A stretch of 6,589 nt of DNA from an uncultured Eubacterium sp. (GTDB taxonomy: Bacteria > Bacillota > Clostridia > Lachnospirales > Lachnospiraceae): the NCBI GenBank assembly GCA_900547255.1, contig URGC01000123.1, positions 1-6,589 on the forward strand, in the 5' to 3' direction. The notes beneath the pieces are model-generated. The model saw only the letters and a program-made list of their open reading frames with translations, made no database searches and had not been told where the DNA came from. This document shows, one piece after another, positions 6,503-6,589 of this stretch (position 1 is the first letter of the stretch; each line of letters begins with the position of its first letter). The position numbers and the translations under genes were made by a program.

Positions 6503-6532
6503 CTGTAATAATAGATAAATCTGTGATAAAAT
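6503..6532 (+). promoter_or_regulatory. Possible outward promoter before the right repeat arm
   Basis: TAAAAT (6527-6532) is preceded by TGA, forming an extended -10 box. The -35 candidate CTGTAA (6503-6508) is poor. Transcription would begin near 6539, at the start of the 48-bp repeat, and leave the window to the right. The extended -10 is the only real support. Confidence 0.35.
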
Positions 6533-6534
6533 AC

Positions 6535-6582
6535 TATGATACCAGGGTCAAAAGGTCAGAAAGCCGATGCAAGCTTGCTTGC
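6535..6582. repeat. Right arm of the perfect 48-bp inverted repeat
   Basis: This is the exact reverse complement of bases 1-48. It lies 50 bases after the gdhA terminator stem, outside any recognised gene. An ATG at 6536 opens a frame through the arm and on to the window edge (MIPGSKGQKADASLLARG, no stop in 18 codons), without a visible ribosome binding site. The repeat may therefore be a non-coding element, a transcribed leader, or the start of a small repeated gene; the sequence here does not decide. Confidence 0.9.
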
Positions 6583-6589
6583 AAGAGGT

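Noticed and set aside
1..6589. A composite transposon bounded by the 48-bp repeats
   Set aside because: No transposase, integrase or resolvase is encoded, the repeats are not next to insertion-sequence genes, and the cargo looks like core chromosome. The repeats are real but transposition of the block is unsupported.

Overview
The window looks like an ordinary chromosomal stretch from an AT-rich, Gram-positive anaerobe of the class Clostridia, most likely a Lachnospiraceae-type gut bacterium. The basis is protein resemblance (a Csp-like subtilisin protease, a Cof-type HAD phosphatase, a CpsA-type LCP protein and a hexameric glutamate dehydrogenase), purine-rich Shine-Dalgarno sites and TTGNNN/TATAAT promoters. 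No species can be fixed from the sequence alone.

Layout from left to right. Bases 1-48 are one arm of a perfect 48-bp inverted repeat whose other arm is at 6535-6582, so the repeat frames almost the whole window. A plus-strand gene for a subtilisin-family (S8) protease follows (87-1862) with an intact Asp/His/Asn/Ser set and a small tandem repeat inside its catalytic domain. Bases 1866-2157 form a large, nearly full-length palindrome in a 394-base gene-free gap. It looks like a dispersed MITE-like element or structured RNA repeat. A promoter just after it serves a plus-strand Cof-type HAD phosphatase gene (2257-3072). A hairpin at 3094-3151, with T-runs on both strands, separates this from the convergent minus-strand LCP gene (3186-4811). 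That gene has three membrane segments, an accessory domain and the LCP phosphotransferase domain. The LCP gene and the plus-strand glutamate dehydrogenase gene gdhA (5065-6411) are transcribed divergently from a 253-base region holding a good promoter for each. gdhA ends in a clear rho-independent terminator (6442-6485), followed by a possible outward promoter and the right arm of the 48-bp repeat.

The four genes appear to be separate transcription units with unrelated jobs: proteolysis, phosphate-ester hydrolysis, attachment of polymers to the cell wall, and ammonium assimilation. No transposase, integrase, CRISPR array, tRNA or rRNA was seen. The least explained parts are the non-coding ones: the window-framing inverted repeat, each arm of which starts the same outward-reading peptide frame, and the 290-bp palindrome.
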